Notes under the pieces: generated by a model
Databases searched by the model: none
The model's input: only the letters and a program-made list of their open reading frames with translations
What the model was told of the DNA's origin: nothing
Made by a program: the position numbers and the translations under genes
Shown: one piece after another, positions 1 to 8,508 of the stretch
Layout of the letters: each line of letters starts with the position of its first letter
How positions within the stretch are numbered: the stretch's first letter is position 1
Origin: Acetobacter fabarum
GTDB taxonomy: Bacteria > Pseudomonadota > Alphaproteobacteria > Acetobacterales > Acetobacteraceae
Assembly (NCBI RefSeq): GCF_011516925.1
Contig: NZ_WOTG01000002.1
Coordinates: 372,001-436,000, forward strand
DNA length: 64,000 bases
Direction of reading: 5' to 3'

Positions 1-685
1 CGCCTTCGGTGTATTTGGTGGGGGCGGGGTTACCGCACATGGCCACGTTCATGTACATACAGAACAGGGGGGATGCGGCAAAAAAGCTGCCCGGCGGGAT
101 CCAGCCAGCACTGATGTCCACATGGTTATGGAAAAACGAATGCTCGGCATACAGGTAAACAAGGTGGGCCACCACGTTACCACGCGCGCCATAAATCTGC
201 TGCACGCCGCCAATGGAGTCCCCGATGTAGTCCGTGCTCAGGTTCCGCCCATGGCCGTTCACAACCATCATGTGGGTCCAGAGGTTCTTGAACAGGTCCG
301 TATTGGTCAGCTTGCCCCAGTCCACGTCCAGTTCAACACCAACCTGCCCCGCATTGGTCACGCCCTGCTTGCGACCCCCACGGAAGTTGCCTGCCAGTTC
401 CTCATGCACATCGGCCAGAATGTGAATACCGTGGTTGAGCAGCCATGGCTGCGCACCACCCCAGTCACCAAAAAAATGGTCCTTGCCATAGGGGGCAGAA
501 AACAGGGGGCCGGGGTCTTCGACCAGATTGGCCTCGTTATCAACTTCCAGACTGGGTAAAAGACCAATAGAACTGTTGCCACCGGGCAGGAGTTGCGCCC
601 GCGCGGGAAGGGCCGTGGCCAGAAGGGGGAAAAGGAAGGCAAAAAGCCAGAACGTGCGAAAAGGAAAAAAAATACGTTTGGTCAT
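1..685 (-). CDS. OprB-family carbohydrate porin (3' end outside window)
   Basis: The first 228 codons of an outer-membrane sugar porin are present; the gene runs off the left edge. Residues 1-31 form a signal peptide ending near ARAQ. The mature start carries the OprB-like stretch DHFFGDWGGAQPWLLNHGI, followed by alternating strand-like segments (GVELDVDWGKL, YGARGNVVAHLVYLYAEHSFF). OprB porins form trimeric channels for passive uptake of glucose and other sugars. The chosen ATG gives a clean signal peptide; an in-frame ATG at 742 would add 19 polar residues in front of it. The ribosome site is weak. The gene is divergent from moaB across about 210 nt. Family assignment is confident; the substrate is not known. 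Confidence 0.85.
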   Translation of the reverse strand, partial: MTKRIFFPFRTFWLFAFLFPLLATALPARAQLLPGGNSSIGLLPSLEVDNEANLVEDPGPLFSAPYGKDHFFGDWGGAQPWLLNHGIHILADVHEELAGNFRGGRKQGVTNAGQVGVELDVDWGKLTNTDLFKNLWTHMMVVNGHGRNLSTDYIGDSIGGVQQIYGARGNVVAHLVYLYAEHSFFHNHVDISAGWIPPGSFFAASPLFCMYMNVAMCGNPAPTKYTEG

Positions 686-899
686 GATCCCAATTTTGTT
701 GTCTTTGGATTGGTCTTGCGCGTGAGCGAAAAGATCAATCATGGTTTATCGGGGTGTAACAACCCCAATCCCTAAATGTTTTTTAGGGCCGATGCAGGCA
801 AAAGGTTGCCTTTGAGGGCTTATTTTCTGCCTCAGACAGCTATTATTCATTCCCCTGATGCGTTTTTGCATCATACTTGCGGAGATATAACAGTCAGCC

Positions 900-1454
900 A
901 TGTCCAAGATAGATACGAACCGACCGTTTTTGCCTGTGCGTATTGCTGTTATGACTGTTTCGGATTCGCGCACACTGGAGACGGACACCTCCGGCGCAGC
1001 CCTTGTGGCGCGGGTTGAGGCCGCAGGGCACACCGTAGCAGCACGCACCATTGTTTCGGATGATACCGACCTGATCGCAGCGCAGCTGAGCGCCTGGATT
1101 GCAGACCCGCTGGTGGATGTGGTCATCACCAATGGTGGCACCGGTGTAACCGGCCGGGATGTGACACCAGAAGCATTCGAGCGCGTTATGGAAAAGCGCA
1201 TAGAAGGCTTTGGCGAGCTGTTCCGTATGCTGTCTTACCAGAAAATCGGCACATCCACCATTCAGTCACGCGCCGTGGCGGGTGTTGCAGGCGGGACCTA
1301 CCTGTTTGCGCTCCCCGGCTCCACGGGTGCGGTCAAGGATGGATGGGACGATATTCTGGTGTTCCAGCTCGATAGCCGCCACCGTCCGTGTAATTTTGTG
1401 GAACTGATGCCCCGCCTGCGCGAAGGGCTGAAGGAGACTTCTCACCATGACTGA
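900..1454 (+). CDS. moaB: MoaB/Mog-type molybdenum cofactor protein
   Basis: A 184-residue MoCF-domain protein. MoaB/Mog proteins bind molybdopterin and act in the adenylylation step of molybdenum cofactor synthesis. Visible family motifs are [16 protein letters not shown] near residues 17-32, [16 protein letters not shown] near 80-95 (the glycine-rich binding loop), and [17 protein letters not shown] near 138-154. Its length is normal for MoaB. The Shine-Dalgarno is poor, but the conserved domain begins soon after this ATG. The last 8 nt overlap the downstream DJ-1/PfpI gene, so the two are probably cotranscribed. No other moa gene is nearby, which is common for moaB. Confidence 0.9.
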   Translation: MSKIDTNRPFLPVRIAVMTVSDSRTLETDTSGAALVARVEAAGHTVAARTIVSDDTDLIAAQLSAWIADPLVDVVITNGGTGVTGRDVTPEAFERVMEKRIEGFGELFRMLSYQKIGTSTIQSRAVAGVAGGTYLFALPGSTGAVKDGWDDILVFQLDSRHRPCNFVELMPRLREGLKETSHHD

Positions 1455-2025
1455 TGATGTAAAACTGCTGATGCTGGCAGGGGACTACGTAGAGGACTAT
1501 GAGATTATGGTCCCGTATCAGGCCCTTTCCATGCTGGGATATACAGTGGATGTGGTCTGCCCGGACAAAAAAGCGGGGGACAAGGTTCTGACCGCCATCC
1601 ATGATTTTGAAGGGGCGCAGACCTACAGCGAAAAACCCGGCCATGCCTTTACGCTGACTGCGGATTTTGATGCGATCGACACGGATGATTATCTGGGTCT
1701 TATCGTCCCCGGTGGCAGAGCGCCTGAGTATCTGCGGCTTAACCCAAGAGTGCTTGAGATTGTGCGCGCCTTTGCGGACCGGCCTCTGGCAGCGATCTGC
1801 CACGGTGCGCAGTTGCTGGCAGCGGCTGGGGTTATTAAGGGGCGCAAGGTTTCGGCCTACCCGGCATGCAAGCCGGAAGTGGAATTGGCTGGCGGTATTT
1901 ATGCCGATATTGCCGTAACAGACGCCGTAACCGATGGTGAGCTGGTCAGTGCTCCCGCATGGCCTGCCCACCCGGCATGGCTGGCCCAGTTCCTGAAGGT
2001 GCTTGGCGCAAATATCAGCATTTAA
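1447..2025 (+). CDS. DJ-1/PfpI family protein
   Basis: A 192-residue class I glutamine-amidotransferase-like protein of the DJ-1/PfpI family. The nucleophile elbow [10 protein letters not shown] near residues 115-124 holds the conserved cysteine; an upstream acidic residue and [13 protein letters not shown] complete the usual pocket. Members act as glyoxalase III-type hydratases, deglycases or chaperones, and sequence alone does not separate these roles. The protein is cytosolic, with no signal peptide. It overlaps moaB by 8 nt. The following 97 nt before the convergent folE gene hold no gene. Confidence 0.85.
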   Translation: MTDDVKLLMLAGDYVEDYEIMVPYQALSMLGYTVDVVCPDKKAGDKVLTAIHDFEGAQTYSEKPGHAFTLTADFDAIDTDDYLGLIVPGGRAPEYLRLNPRVLEIVRAFADRPLAAICHGAQLLAAAGVIKGRKVSAYPACKPEVELAGGIYADIAVTDAVTDGELVSAPAWPAHPAWLAQFLKVLGANISI

Positions 2026-2122
2026 GCCACGCAGCGCATGACCTGACCTGAGTTATGGGAGTGCGCTGGTCTGGCCTGCGCAGGCCCCCGGTCCCGTATG
2101 GGGTGCCGGGGGTGCTGGCAGT

Positions 2123-2731
2123 TTAGTAGCCGTTGACGGCGGGGCGGTTGAGAATTGCCATCAGCTCACGCCGGGTATCGGAATTGTCACGGAACACGCC
2201 CAGCATGGTGCTGGTGACCATGGACACGCCGGGCTTGTGCACGCCGCGTGTGGTCATGCACTCATGCGCGGATTCAATAATCACGGCCACGCCTTGGGGC
2301 TCAAGCACGTCATTAATGGTGTTGGCGATCTGGGCGGTCATGCGTTCCTGAATCTGGAGGCGGCGGGCATAGGCGTCCACCACGCGGGCCAGTTTGGAAA
2401 TACCGACAACCCGCTGGCGCGGCAGGTAGGCAACATGGGCCCGGCCAACAATAGGGGCCAGATGGTGCTCACAGTGGCTTTCAAAGCGAATGTCACGGAG
2501 CAGAACAATCTCGTCATACCCATCGACTTCGGAAAAAGTCCGGCGGAGCAGGTTGGCCGGGTCAATGGCATAGCCTGAAAAAAAGTCGGTATAGGCACGG
2601 GCAACGCGGGCGGGTGTGTCCAGCAGACCTTCACGCGTTGGGTCATCGCCAGCCCAGCGCAGCAGAGTGCGCACTGCCTGTTCGGCTTCCTGTTGGGTGG
2701 GGCGGTCTGTGTTGTGCTCAGGCACGCTCAT
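2123..2731 (-). CDS. folE: GTP cyclohydrolase I
   Basis: A 202-residue FolE, which converts GTP to dihydroneopterin triphosphate, the first step of tetrahydrofolate synthesis. The zinc ligands are visible in [17 protein letters not shown] (about 93-109) and in [16 protein letters not shown] (about 160-175). The zinc-dependent type IA enzyme is indicated by the CEHH plus HxCM pattern. The start has a good AGGAG about 8 nt upstream. It lies 18 nt downstream of apaG on the same strand, so apaG-folE is probably one transcription unit. Confidence 0.95.
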   Translation of the reverse strand: MSVPEHNTDRPTQQEAEQAVRTLLRWAGDDPTREGLLDTPARVARAYTDFFSGYAIDPANLLRRTFSEVDGYDEIVLLRDIRFESHCEHHLAPIVGRAHVAYLPRQRVVGISKLARVVDAYARRLQIQERMTAQIANTINDVLEPQGVAVIIESAHECMTTRGVHKPGVSMVTSTMLGVFRDNSDTRRELMAILNRPAVNGY

Positions 2732-2749
2732 GCCGGTCTCCTGCTTTGG

Positions 2750-3220
2750 TTATTGGAGCTGGTGGTTCTGGAAAGGGCTATCCAGGCTGAAGGCGGGAAT
2801 GGTCACGTCAAACCGGGTGCGGTCCGTGGTGGCTTGCAGCAGGTAGGACCCGCGCATGAACCCCCCGGGCGTGGAAAGAGACGCGCCAGATGTATATTCG
2901 TAAAGCGTACCGGGCTGGATAATGGGCTGCTCCCCTACAACACCCTGCCCATGCACATGCTCCGTGCGGCCGGATGTGTCGGTAATATGCCATGTCCGCT
3001 CAAGCAGTTGCACCGGTCTGTTGCTGTCGTTGCCAATGCGGATACGGTACACCCAGCAGTAACTGTGCTCATCCGGCTCGGACTGGTCAGACAGCCAGAA
3101 GACCTGCACCAGCACACGAATGCCATCGGTCACGGCTTCGTACACAGGGAGGGGGGAGAACAGTTCGTTCAGAGCTTCTTCCGGGGATTGTGGAAGGGGG
3201 GCAACGGCCCAGTCGGCCAT
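2750..3220 (-). CDS. apaG: ApaG domain protein (DUF525)
   Basis: A 156-residue protein with one ApaG beta-sandwich domain. Conserved elements are YCWVYRIRIGNDS, QLLERTWHITDTSG, and GVVGEQPIIQPGTLYEYTSG with the glycine-rich turn, then GGFMRGSYLL. ApaG has a fibronectin-III-like fold; its biochemical role in bacteria is unsettled, with pyrophosphate binding and corA-linked phenotypes reported for the family. It has about 25 extra N-terminal residues compared with the shortest homologues. It is the first gene of the apaG-folE pair. The 218 nt upstream, toward metZ, hold no gene; they contain an 8-bp inverted repeat at 3361-3386 of unknown meaning. Confidence 0.9.
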   Translation of the reverse strand: MADWAVAPLPQSPEEALNELFSPLPVYEAVTDGIRVLVQVFWLSDQSEPDEHSYCWVYRIRIGNDSNRPVQLLERTWHITDTSGRTEHVHGQGVVGEQPIIQPGTLYEYTSGASLSTPGGFMRGSYLLQATTDRTRFDVTIPAFSLDSPFQNHQLQ

Positions 3221-3438
3221 GGGTCTCCATGCTCCTGCAAAATGGAAAGGGGTTCGGCCCTGATCAGCCGTTCCGTGTGCTAGGTCCGCATTGGGTGCGA
3301 GAGCGTGCCAGTATCATGAACATGGGGGTTGTGCAAAGCTGCATCCAGTACGGGGAGTGCAGGCCATGCCCCTCTGGCCATGGCCTTTGCCCCTAGGTGG
3401 ATGGGGGCAGGCCATGGCCGGGCAGGCGTGTGGCGTGC

Positions 3439-4647
3439 TTACAGCGCCTTGAGTGCGGCAACGCCGCGCGCCAGATCGTCTATCAGGTCCGCGCTGTCTT
3501 CAAGGCCGACGGAAAAGCGGATGGCGCCATCCGTAATGCCAAGGGCTGCGCGTTCTTCGGGGCTGATCTTGGAGTGCGTGGTGGTGGCCGGGTGGGTCAC
3601 CAGCGAGCGGGAATCCCCCAGATTGTTGGAAATGGCGATCAGTTGCAGAGCGTTCATGAACGCAAAGGCTTCTTTTTGTCCGCCTTCCACTGCAAAGGCG
3701 ACAAGTGTGCCGTTGCCGCTCATCTGGCGCTGGGCCAGTTCGTATTGCGGGTGGTCCTTGCGGCCGGGGTAGCGCACCATCTTGATCCCCGGAGCCGATG
3801 CCAGATAATCCGCCACTGCAGCGGCATTGCGGGCCATGGCTTCCACACGCAGGGACAGGGTTTCCAGCCCCTTGAGCATGACCCATGCGTTAAAGGGAGA
3901 AAGTGCATTGCCGGTGTTGCGCGTAAAGGGCTGGAGGGTTTCGGTTATCCAGTCCTTGCGGCCCAGCACGGCGCCACCCAGCACACGGCCCTGACCATCA
4001 ATGTGCTTGGTACAGGAATAAACCACCACATCCGCGCCCAGTTCGAGCGGTTTCTGGAAGATGGGGGAGGCAAACACATTGTCCACAACCACAATTGCAC
4101 CCGCCTTGTGGGCACGCTCGGAAATGGCCGCAATGTCGAGAATATCGAGCATGGGGTTGGAGGGGCTTTCCAGCAGCACCGCATCCGTGGGGACAGACAG
4201 GGCCTCGTCCCATTCCGCCAGATTGCCACCATCCACAAACACGGTTTCCACGCCGTAGCGGGGCAGCAGGTGGTTTACAATCCAGTGGCAGGAGCCAAAC
4301 AGCGCGCGGGAGGCCACAACACGCCCACCCGCCGTAACGTGGGAGAGCAGGGCGGAGGAAACAGCCCCCATGCCCGTTGCCGTGGTTACGCAGGCTTCTG
4401 CCCCTTCCAGATCCGCCAGACGGGCTTCAAGTGCAGCGGTGGTGGGGTTGCCAAAACGGCTGTACTGGTAGTGCGTAACCTCACCCGTAAAGGTTTTGGC
4501 AGCCTGTTCGGCGTTGTCATACACAAAGCCGGAGGTCAGGAAGAGGGCTTCGCTGGTTTCACCATATTCGGTGCGCTCCAGACCGGCATGGAGCTGGCGT
4601 GTGGCAGGGCGCCACGCCTTGGAAGGGGATGTCTGGTTATCACTCAT
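3439..4647 (-). CDS. metZ: O-succinylhomoserine sulfhydrylase (Cys/Met metabolism PLP enzyme)
   Basis: A 402-residue PLP-dependent enzyme of the cystathionine gamma-synthase family; the MetZ type makes homocysteine directly from O-succinylhomoserine and sulfide. The PLP lysine lies in YSCTKHIDGQGR near residue 214, the phosphate loop is TTATGMGAVSSAL, and SRFGNPT and THPATTTH are also conserved. The start at MSDNQTSPSKAW fits the family N-terminus. An upstream in-frame ATG at 4752 would add 35 residues of unrelated, proline- and cysteine-rich sequence. A SAM-II riboswitch lies at 4774-4836. MetZ rather than MetB/MetC is inferred from overall similarity and from the riboswitch context. Confidence 0.9.
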   Translation of the reverse strand: MSDNQTSPSKAWRPATRQLHAGLERTEYGETSEALFLTSGFVYDNAEQAAKTFTGEVTHYQYSRFGNPTTAALEARLADLEGAEACVTTATGMGAVSSALLSHVTAGGRVVASRALFGSCHWIVNHLLPRYGVETVFVDGGNLAEWDEALSVPTDAVLLESPSNPMLDILDIAAISERAHKAGAIVVVDNVFASPIFQKPLELGADVVVYSCTKHIDGQGRVLGGAVLGRKDWITETLQPFTRNTGNALSPFNAWVMLKGLETLSLRVEAMARNAAAVADYLASAPGIKMVRYPGRKDHPQYELAQRQMSGNGTLVAFAVEGGQKEAFAFMNALQLIAISNNLGDSRSLVTHPATTTHSKISPEERAALGITDGAIRFSVGLEDSADLIDDLARGVAALKAL

Positions 4648-4773
4648 GGGACTTGTATCCGGTTCTTTCGTGTCTGATCCACACCTTGGGGCAGGCGCAG
4701 GGCATGCGTCCATCCGCGGGGGTGCATCTCTCAAATTGACCGTGGAAACCATGACGTCGGGTTATGCGCGCCG

Positions 4774-4836
4774 TCAAAGCCTCTTTAGCGCGTTTCTTTT
4801 ACCTCGCCGCAAGCCGGCCTAACAAATCACGAGGGA
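4774..4836 (-). promoter_or_regulatory. SAM-II (SAM_alpha) riboswitch upstream of metZ
   Basis: Read on the minus strand, the element contains CGTGATTTG, then CCGGCTTGC, then a purine-rich linker and CGCTAAAGAGG, the characteristic blocks of SAM-II aptamers. Stem P1 is CCTCG (complement of 4830-4834) paired with CGAGG (complement of 4802-4806). The 3' GCTAAAG pseudoknot strand is the complement of 4783-4789. SAM-II RNAs bind S-adenosylmethionine and repress methionine genes in Alphaproteobacteria, usually by hiding the ribosome site. Here the aptamer ends about 130 nt before the likely metZ start, farther than usual. Confidence 0.9.
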
Positions 4837-4949
4837 AGGTTTCGTGCAGAAACATTCTGCCTTCTGGTTAGTCCCGCTCCTTATCATTCGTCAAGAATGT
4901 ATTTTAGCGTTTTTCCGCTTTATTCCACAAATCAGAGCTGTGGTTTTGG

Positions 4950-5927
4950 CTAGAGCAGGGCTTGCAGCAGGGGAATAAACGGCAGATCGGCCTCGGGCAT
5001 GGCGTAGCTGCGCAGATCAGCCGGGGCCACCCACGCCAGTTTTTGCCCCTCACGCGCGGTGGGGGTGCCATGCCAGCGGCGGCAGATATATAGCGGCATC
5101 AGCAGGTCAAAGCCGGGGTAGGCGTGCGAGGCAAATGTAAAGGGTGCCAGGCATGCGCGCGACATATCCAGCCCCAGTTCCTCGTGCAGTTCGCGCACAA
5201 GGGCGGCCTCTGGTGTTTCTCCCGCTTCCACCTTGCCGCCGGGGAACTCCCATAGACCGGCCATGCTTTTGCCCTCCGGCCTGCGGGCGAGCAGAATACG
5301 GCCCTGTGCATCTATTAGCGCGGCGGCGGAAACCAGCACCAGCTTGCGCTGTGTGGTGGTGGGGGCTGTGCTCATGTCCAGATCAGTCCGGTTGGCTTCC
5401 ATCATGGCAACAGGCAGTTCCGTGCCACGGGCGGTAAACATCTGCCGGTCAGTGCCACAATGGCGGAAGCCTGCGTGTTCAAGAACGCGGATGGAGGCAG
5501 GGTTATCCTGTGCTGCCGTTGCGCGCAGGGCGGTAATATCCAGATGGGCCAGTGCCCAACGCGTCATGCGGGTGGCGGCATGGGTGGCAATGCCCTGCCC
5601 CCAGTAGGGGCGGCCAACCCAGTAGCCCAGAATACCCACACGCCCCACCTGCGGCATGGTGTGAATGCGCACCCCAATGCAGCCCATAAAAGCCCCGTCG
5701 GGTGCGGTTATGGCAAAATGGTAGCCTTCGCCACTGGCCTGCATCTGGCAGGTGGAGGCGATCCAGCTATCTGCCAGATCCCGGGGGTAGGGGAAGGGCA
5801 GGCGGCTGAGCATACGCACCACCTCCCAGTCATTGACCAGGTGGTGCAGGGTTGTTGCATCATCAGGGTGGAGTGGGCGCAGGCGGCATGGACCCGCATC
5901 CAGTAACAGTGGTCCGGTATCAGGCAT
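4950..5927 (-). CDS. Fusion of GNAT acetyltransferase and MutT-type NUDIX hydrolase
   Basis: A 325-residue two-domain protein. Residues about 10-165 are a GNAT domain of the RimJ/RimL type (RLRPLHPDDATTL, GYWVGRPYWGQGIATHAAT with the acetyl-CoA loop, NPASIRVLEHAGF). Residues about 195-325 are a NUDIX domain with box GGKVEAGETPEAALVREL followed by HEELGL, all catalytic glutamates present, plus LWEFPGGK as in MutT. MutT removes 8-oxo-dGTP; the acceptor of the GNAT domain is unknown. The ATG at 5927 overlaps the Rieske gene by 8 nt and fits translational coupling better than a TTG at 5960. Such fusions occur in other Alphaproteobacteria. Confidence 0.85.
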   Translation of the reverse strand: MPDTGPLLLDAGPCRLRPLHPDDATTLHHLVNDWEVVRMLSRLPFPYPRDLADSWIASTCQMQASGEGYHFAITAPDGAFMGCIGVRIHTMPQVGRVGILGYWVGRPYWGQGIATHAATRMTRWALAHLDITALRATAAQDNPASIRVLEHAGFRHCGTDRQMFTARGTELPVAMMEANRTDLDMSTAPTTTQRKLVLVSAAALIDAQGRILLARRPEGKSMAGLWEFPGGKVEAGETPEAALVRELHEELGLDMSRACLAPFTFASHAYPGFDLLMPLYICRRWHGTPTAREGQKLAWVAPADLRSYAMPEADLPFIPLLQALL

Positions 5928-7026
5928 GAGACTCGCTGGCAGGGGGAATGCCACATTCAACCAGCAAAGCCCGGAGCGCGTTAATTACGGGGAAGACCTC
6001 CACATTGTGGTCCCCGCCCAGTTCGCGCCATGCGTTCTGCTCCAGTTCTACAATCTCGCGGTCTTCGGCAAAAATCCGCTCGGTAAACGCAACAAGCAAC
6101 GGCCATGCCATATCCAGAATACCGGGGATTTTGGGGCGTTTGACCGAGAGCAGGCCAAAGGTCCGGTTGGTCAGTTCATCAGCACTCTGGGGGGTGTACA
6201 CAATCCACAGGTCCATTACCGGGTCTTCATCCCCGGTCTGGATGCGCAGGGTCTGGTAGGGGTATTCCGTGCGGATGGTCATGACATCGCGGTGCTGGAA
6301 TTTTTCTGATACGTCACGCCGCTCGCCAAAAATCAGGGCTTCGCCAAAGGGCTGTTTGCCCCCTGTGCGCGCAAAGCTGTAGCGGGCTTCCACCAGACCG
6401 GGCTCGCGCTTCTGGCCCAAAAAGCGGGGCTTCATCTGGCCCATCTGTTTGGAGTGCATGAACTGGTGGTTCATATCCATCAGGTTTTCATGCATGAAGC
6501 TGTAGTGGCAGCCAACGGTGCGGCCAAAATAGCGGGTTTTGTAGGCGGGGCTATCCGCCCTTGCCAACTGCGGGGCCAAGGGCACGCTATCGGCTTTTTC
6601 CGGGTCGCCGGGAAAAACAAAGATCATGCCGTTCTGTTCGCGGCAGGGGTAGGTACGTACCCCGTTGGGCAGCTTGCCCTTGCCCAGATAAGGTACGTCA
6701 ATGCACCGGCCGGAGCGGCCATAGGCCCAGCCGTGGTAGCAGCATTTGACTGAACTGCCCGCAACAACCCCTTTGCTGAGCGGCACCTGCCGGTGGGCGC
6801 AGCGGTCTTCCAGCGCAAAAATGGGGCCGTCCACCGGGCGGACCAATGCTATGGGCTGGCCAGCGTAACGTGTGCCTATGGTTTTTCCGGGTTTGAGTTC
6901 GCGCGACCATGCAACCGGGTACCAGTAGTCCGGGTTGGAGCGTACCCTGCGTATGTCCGTTGTGTTCGGGCGTGTTTCGGCCCCAAAGGACGTATCATCA
7001 GAATTGGGCGGTACTGTCTGGTTCAT
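5920..7026 (-). CDS. Rieske [2Fe-2S] aromatic-ring oxygenase family protein
   Basis: A 368-residue Rieske non-heme iron oxygenase alpha subunit. The Rieske cluster ligands are in DRCAHRQVPLSKG and KCCYHGWAYG (about residues 75-110). The mononuclear iron motif is ENLMDMNHQFMHSKQMG (about 180-196), with the N-x2-D-x2-H-x4-H spacing of VanA-like monooxygenases. The start at MNQTVPPNSDD has a GAGG about 5 nt upstream; a GTG at 7053 is less likely. No reductase or ferredoxin gene is adjacent, so electrons must come from elsewhere. Its stop overlaps the start of the GNAT-NUDIX gene. The substrate cannot be told from the sequence. Confidence 0.85.
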   Translation of the reverse strand: MNQTVPPNSDDTSFGAETRPNTTDIRRVRSNPDYWYPVAWSRELKPGKTIGTRYAGQPIALVRPVDGPIFALEDRCAHRQVPLSKGVVAGSSVKCCYHGWAYGRSGRCIDVPYLGKGKLPNGVRTYPCREQNGMIFVFPGDPEKADSVPLAPQLARADSPAYKTRYFGRTVGCHYSFMHENLMDMNHQFMHSKQMGQMKPRFLGQKREPGLVEARYSFARTGGKQPFGEALIFGERRDVSEKFQHRDVMTIRTEYPYQTLRIQTGDEDPVMDLWIVYTPQSADELTNRTFGLLSVKRPKIPGILDMAWPLLVAFTERIFAEDREIVELEQNAWRELGGDHNVEVFPVINALRALLVECGIPPASESHA

Positions 7027-7139
7027 GTCGCCTCGAATCAGGGGAACCCCCACGGCATCGGGCCGATGCCGCCATTTGCGAACGCTATCTCAACTCATAC
7101 CCATGTTGGATGCAAGACCATTGGGGCCGGTTGCGCAAA

Positions 7140-8009
7140 TTAATGCGCCGCCAGCTCGGCTGTCAGGGCCTCTATGAACTGGTATGCCACACGGCCCGAG
7201 CGGCTGCCACGGGTAATGGCCCATTCATTGGCGCGGGCCAGCAGCACATCGGCGGAAATAGGCAGGTTGCGCGCCTGAGCATAGGTCTGGACCATATCGG
7301 TATAGGTATCCTGCTCGCAGGCATGGAACCCAAGCCACAGGCCAAACCGGTCGGAGAGGGAGACTTTTTCTTCCGTGGCTTCGGAGGGGTTGATGGCGGT
7401 TGAGCGCTCGTTTTCTATCATGTCACGCGGCATCAGGTGGCGGCGGTTGGATGTGGCGTAGAACAGCACATTTTCCGGCCGCCCGGCAATGCCGCCATCC
7501 AGCACGGATTTGAGGGCTTTGTAATCCCGGTCTTCTTTTTCAAACGACAGGTCATCACAGAACAGAATGAAGCGGCGGTGGTTCTCACGCAGCAGGCTGA
7601 GCAGCAGGGGCAGGCTTGTCAGGTCCTCACGCTGGATTTCTATGAGTGCTACCAGCCCCTTGCCCGGCGTGCAGGGTTTGCCGTCCACCTGATTGACCAG
7701 CGCATGCGCCCCCTTGACCAGCGAGGACTTGCCCATACCGCGTGCCCCCCACAGCATGGCATTGTTGGCGGGCAGGCCGTGGGCAAAATGGCGCGTGTTT
7801 TCCAGCAGAATGCGCCGTTGCAGGTCTATGCCCTGCAACAGGTCCACGCGGACATGGGCCACATGGGGGATGGGCAGCAGCCGCCCGCGTTCTGGCAGCC
7901 AGACAAAAGCATCCGCCGTATCCACCCCTTCCAGCGTTGCGGGGGGAGGGGAAAGGCGCTCCAGAGCCGCGGCAATACGGTCCAATGCTGGCAGCAGGGT
8001 CTGGTCCAT
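7140..8009 (-). CDS. DUF815 family AAA-type ATPase
   Basis: A 289-residue P-loop ATPase of the DUF815 family. Walker A is GARGMGKSSL near residue 88; Walker B-like sequence is RFILFCDDLSF near 146; FYATSNRRHL near 183 is sensor-1-like; and SLSDRFGLWLGF is a family signature. The cellular role of DUF815 is not established. It has a good AAGGA ribosome site and is divergent from yajC across about 130 nt; DUF815 next to yajC is a recurrent alphaproteobacterial arrangement (from memory, not searched). No membrane segment is seen. Confidence 0.85.
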   Translation of the reverse strand: MDQTLLPALDRIAAALERLSPPPATLEGVDTADAFVWLPERGRLLPIPHVAHVRVDLLQGIDLQRRILLENTRHFAHGLPANNAMLWGARGMGKSSLVKGAHALVNQVDGKPCTPGKGLVALIEIQREDLTSLPLLLSLLRENHRRFILFCDDLSFEKEDRDYKALKSVLDGGIAGRPENVLFYATSNRRHLMPRDMIENERSTAINPSEATEEKVSLSDRFGLWLGFHACEQDTYTDMVQTYAQARNLPISADVLLARANEWAITRGSRSGRVAYQFIEALTAELAAH

Positions 8010-8140
8010 CGGCTTTTATTCCTTATTAAAGGTCTTTCTGGCGGTCTTTCGTCAGCATGGGAGCTTGACGCGGGAGGATTGAAAATTATGGTCACTTCTT
8101 CTGTTTTCGCAACCAGCCATTGTTGAAGGTCTGTACCCTT

Positions 8141-8485
8141 ATGTCCAATTTTCTTATCCCCGCTGCTTATGCCCAGACAGCCGGAGGCTCTGGCGGTGCT
8201 TCGGGCATTATGTCCTTTTTGCCGTTCGTGGCTGTTTTTGCCATCATGTACTTTCTGCTCATCCGCCCCCAGCAGCAGCGCCAGAAGCAGCTTAAATCCG
8301 AGCTCAAGGCCCTGCGCCGTGGTGACCGGATTGTAACAGCCGGTGGTGTTATTGGTGTTGTGCAGCGCACCAAGGAAGAGTCGAACGAAGTGGAAGTGGA
8401 AATCGCACCCAACGTGCGCGTTATGGTCATGCGCGAAACCATTTCCACCGTGCTGACCAGCACAGCCAAACCCGCCAACGACTAA
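8141..8485 (+). CDS. yajC: Sec translocon accessory subunit YajC
   Basis: A 114-residue single-pass membrane protein. The hydrophobic segment FLPFVAVFAIMYFLLIRP (about residues 26-43) is followed by the hallmark QQQRQKQLKSELKAL and RRGDRIVTAGGVIGVV. YajC associates with SecDF at the SecYEG translocon. The ATG at 8141 is preferred over a TTG at 8120. Unusually, secD and secF do not follow: priA lies convergently 24 nt beyond the stop. The upstream gap to the DUF815 gene must hold both divergent promoters. Confidence 0.92.
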   Translation: MSNFLIPAAYAQTAGGSGGASGIMSFLPFVAVFAIMYFLLIRPQQQRQKQLKSELKALRRGDRIVTAGGVIGVVQRTKEESNEVEVEIAPNVRVMVMRETISTVLTSTAKPAND

Positions 8486-8508
8486 GCCCCAGCCGGGGCT
8501 GGTGACCG

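Noticed and set aside
3361..3386. Terminator of metZ at the 8-bp inverted repeat AGGCCATG/CATGGCCT
   Set aside because: On the metZ strand no T-tract follows the hairpin, so it does not look like an intrinsic terminator.
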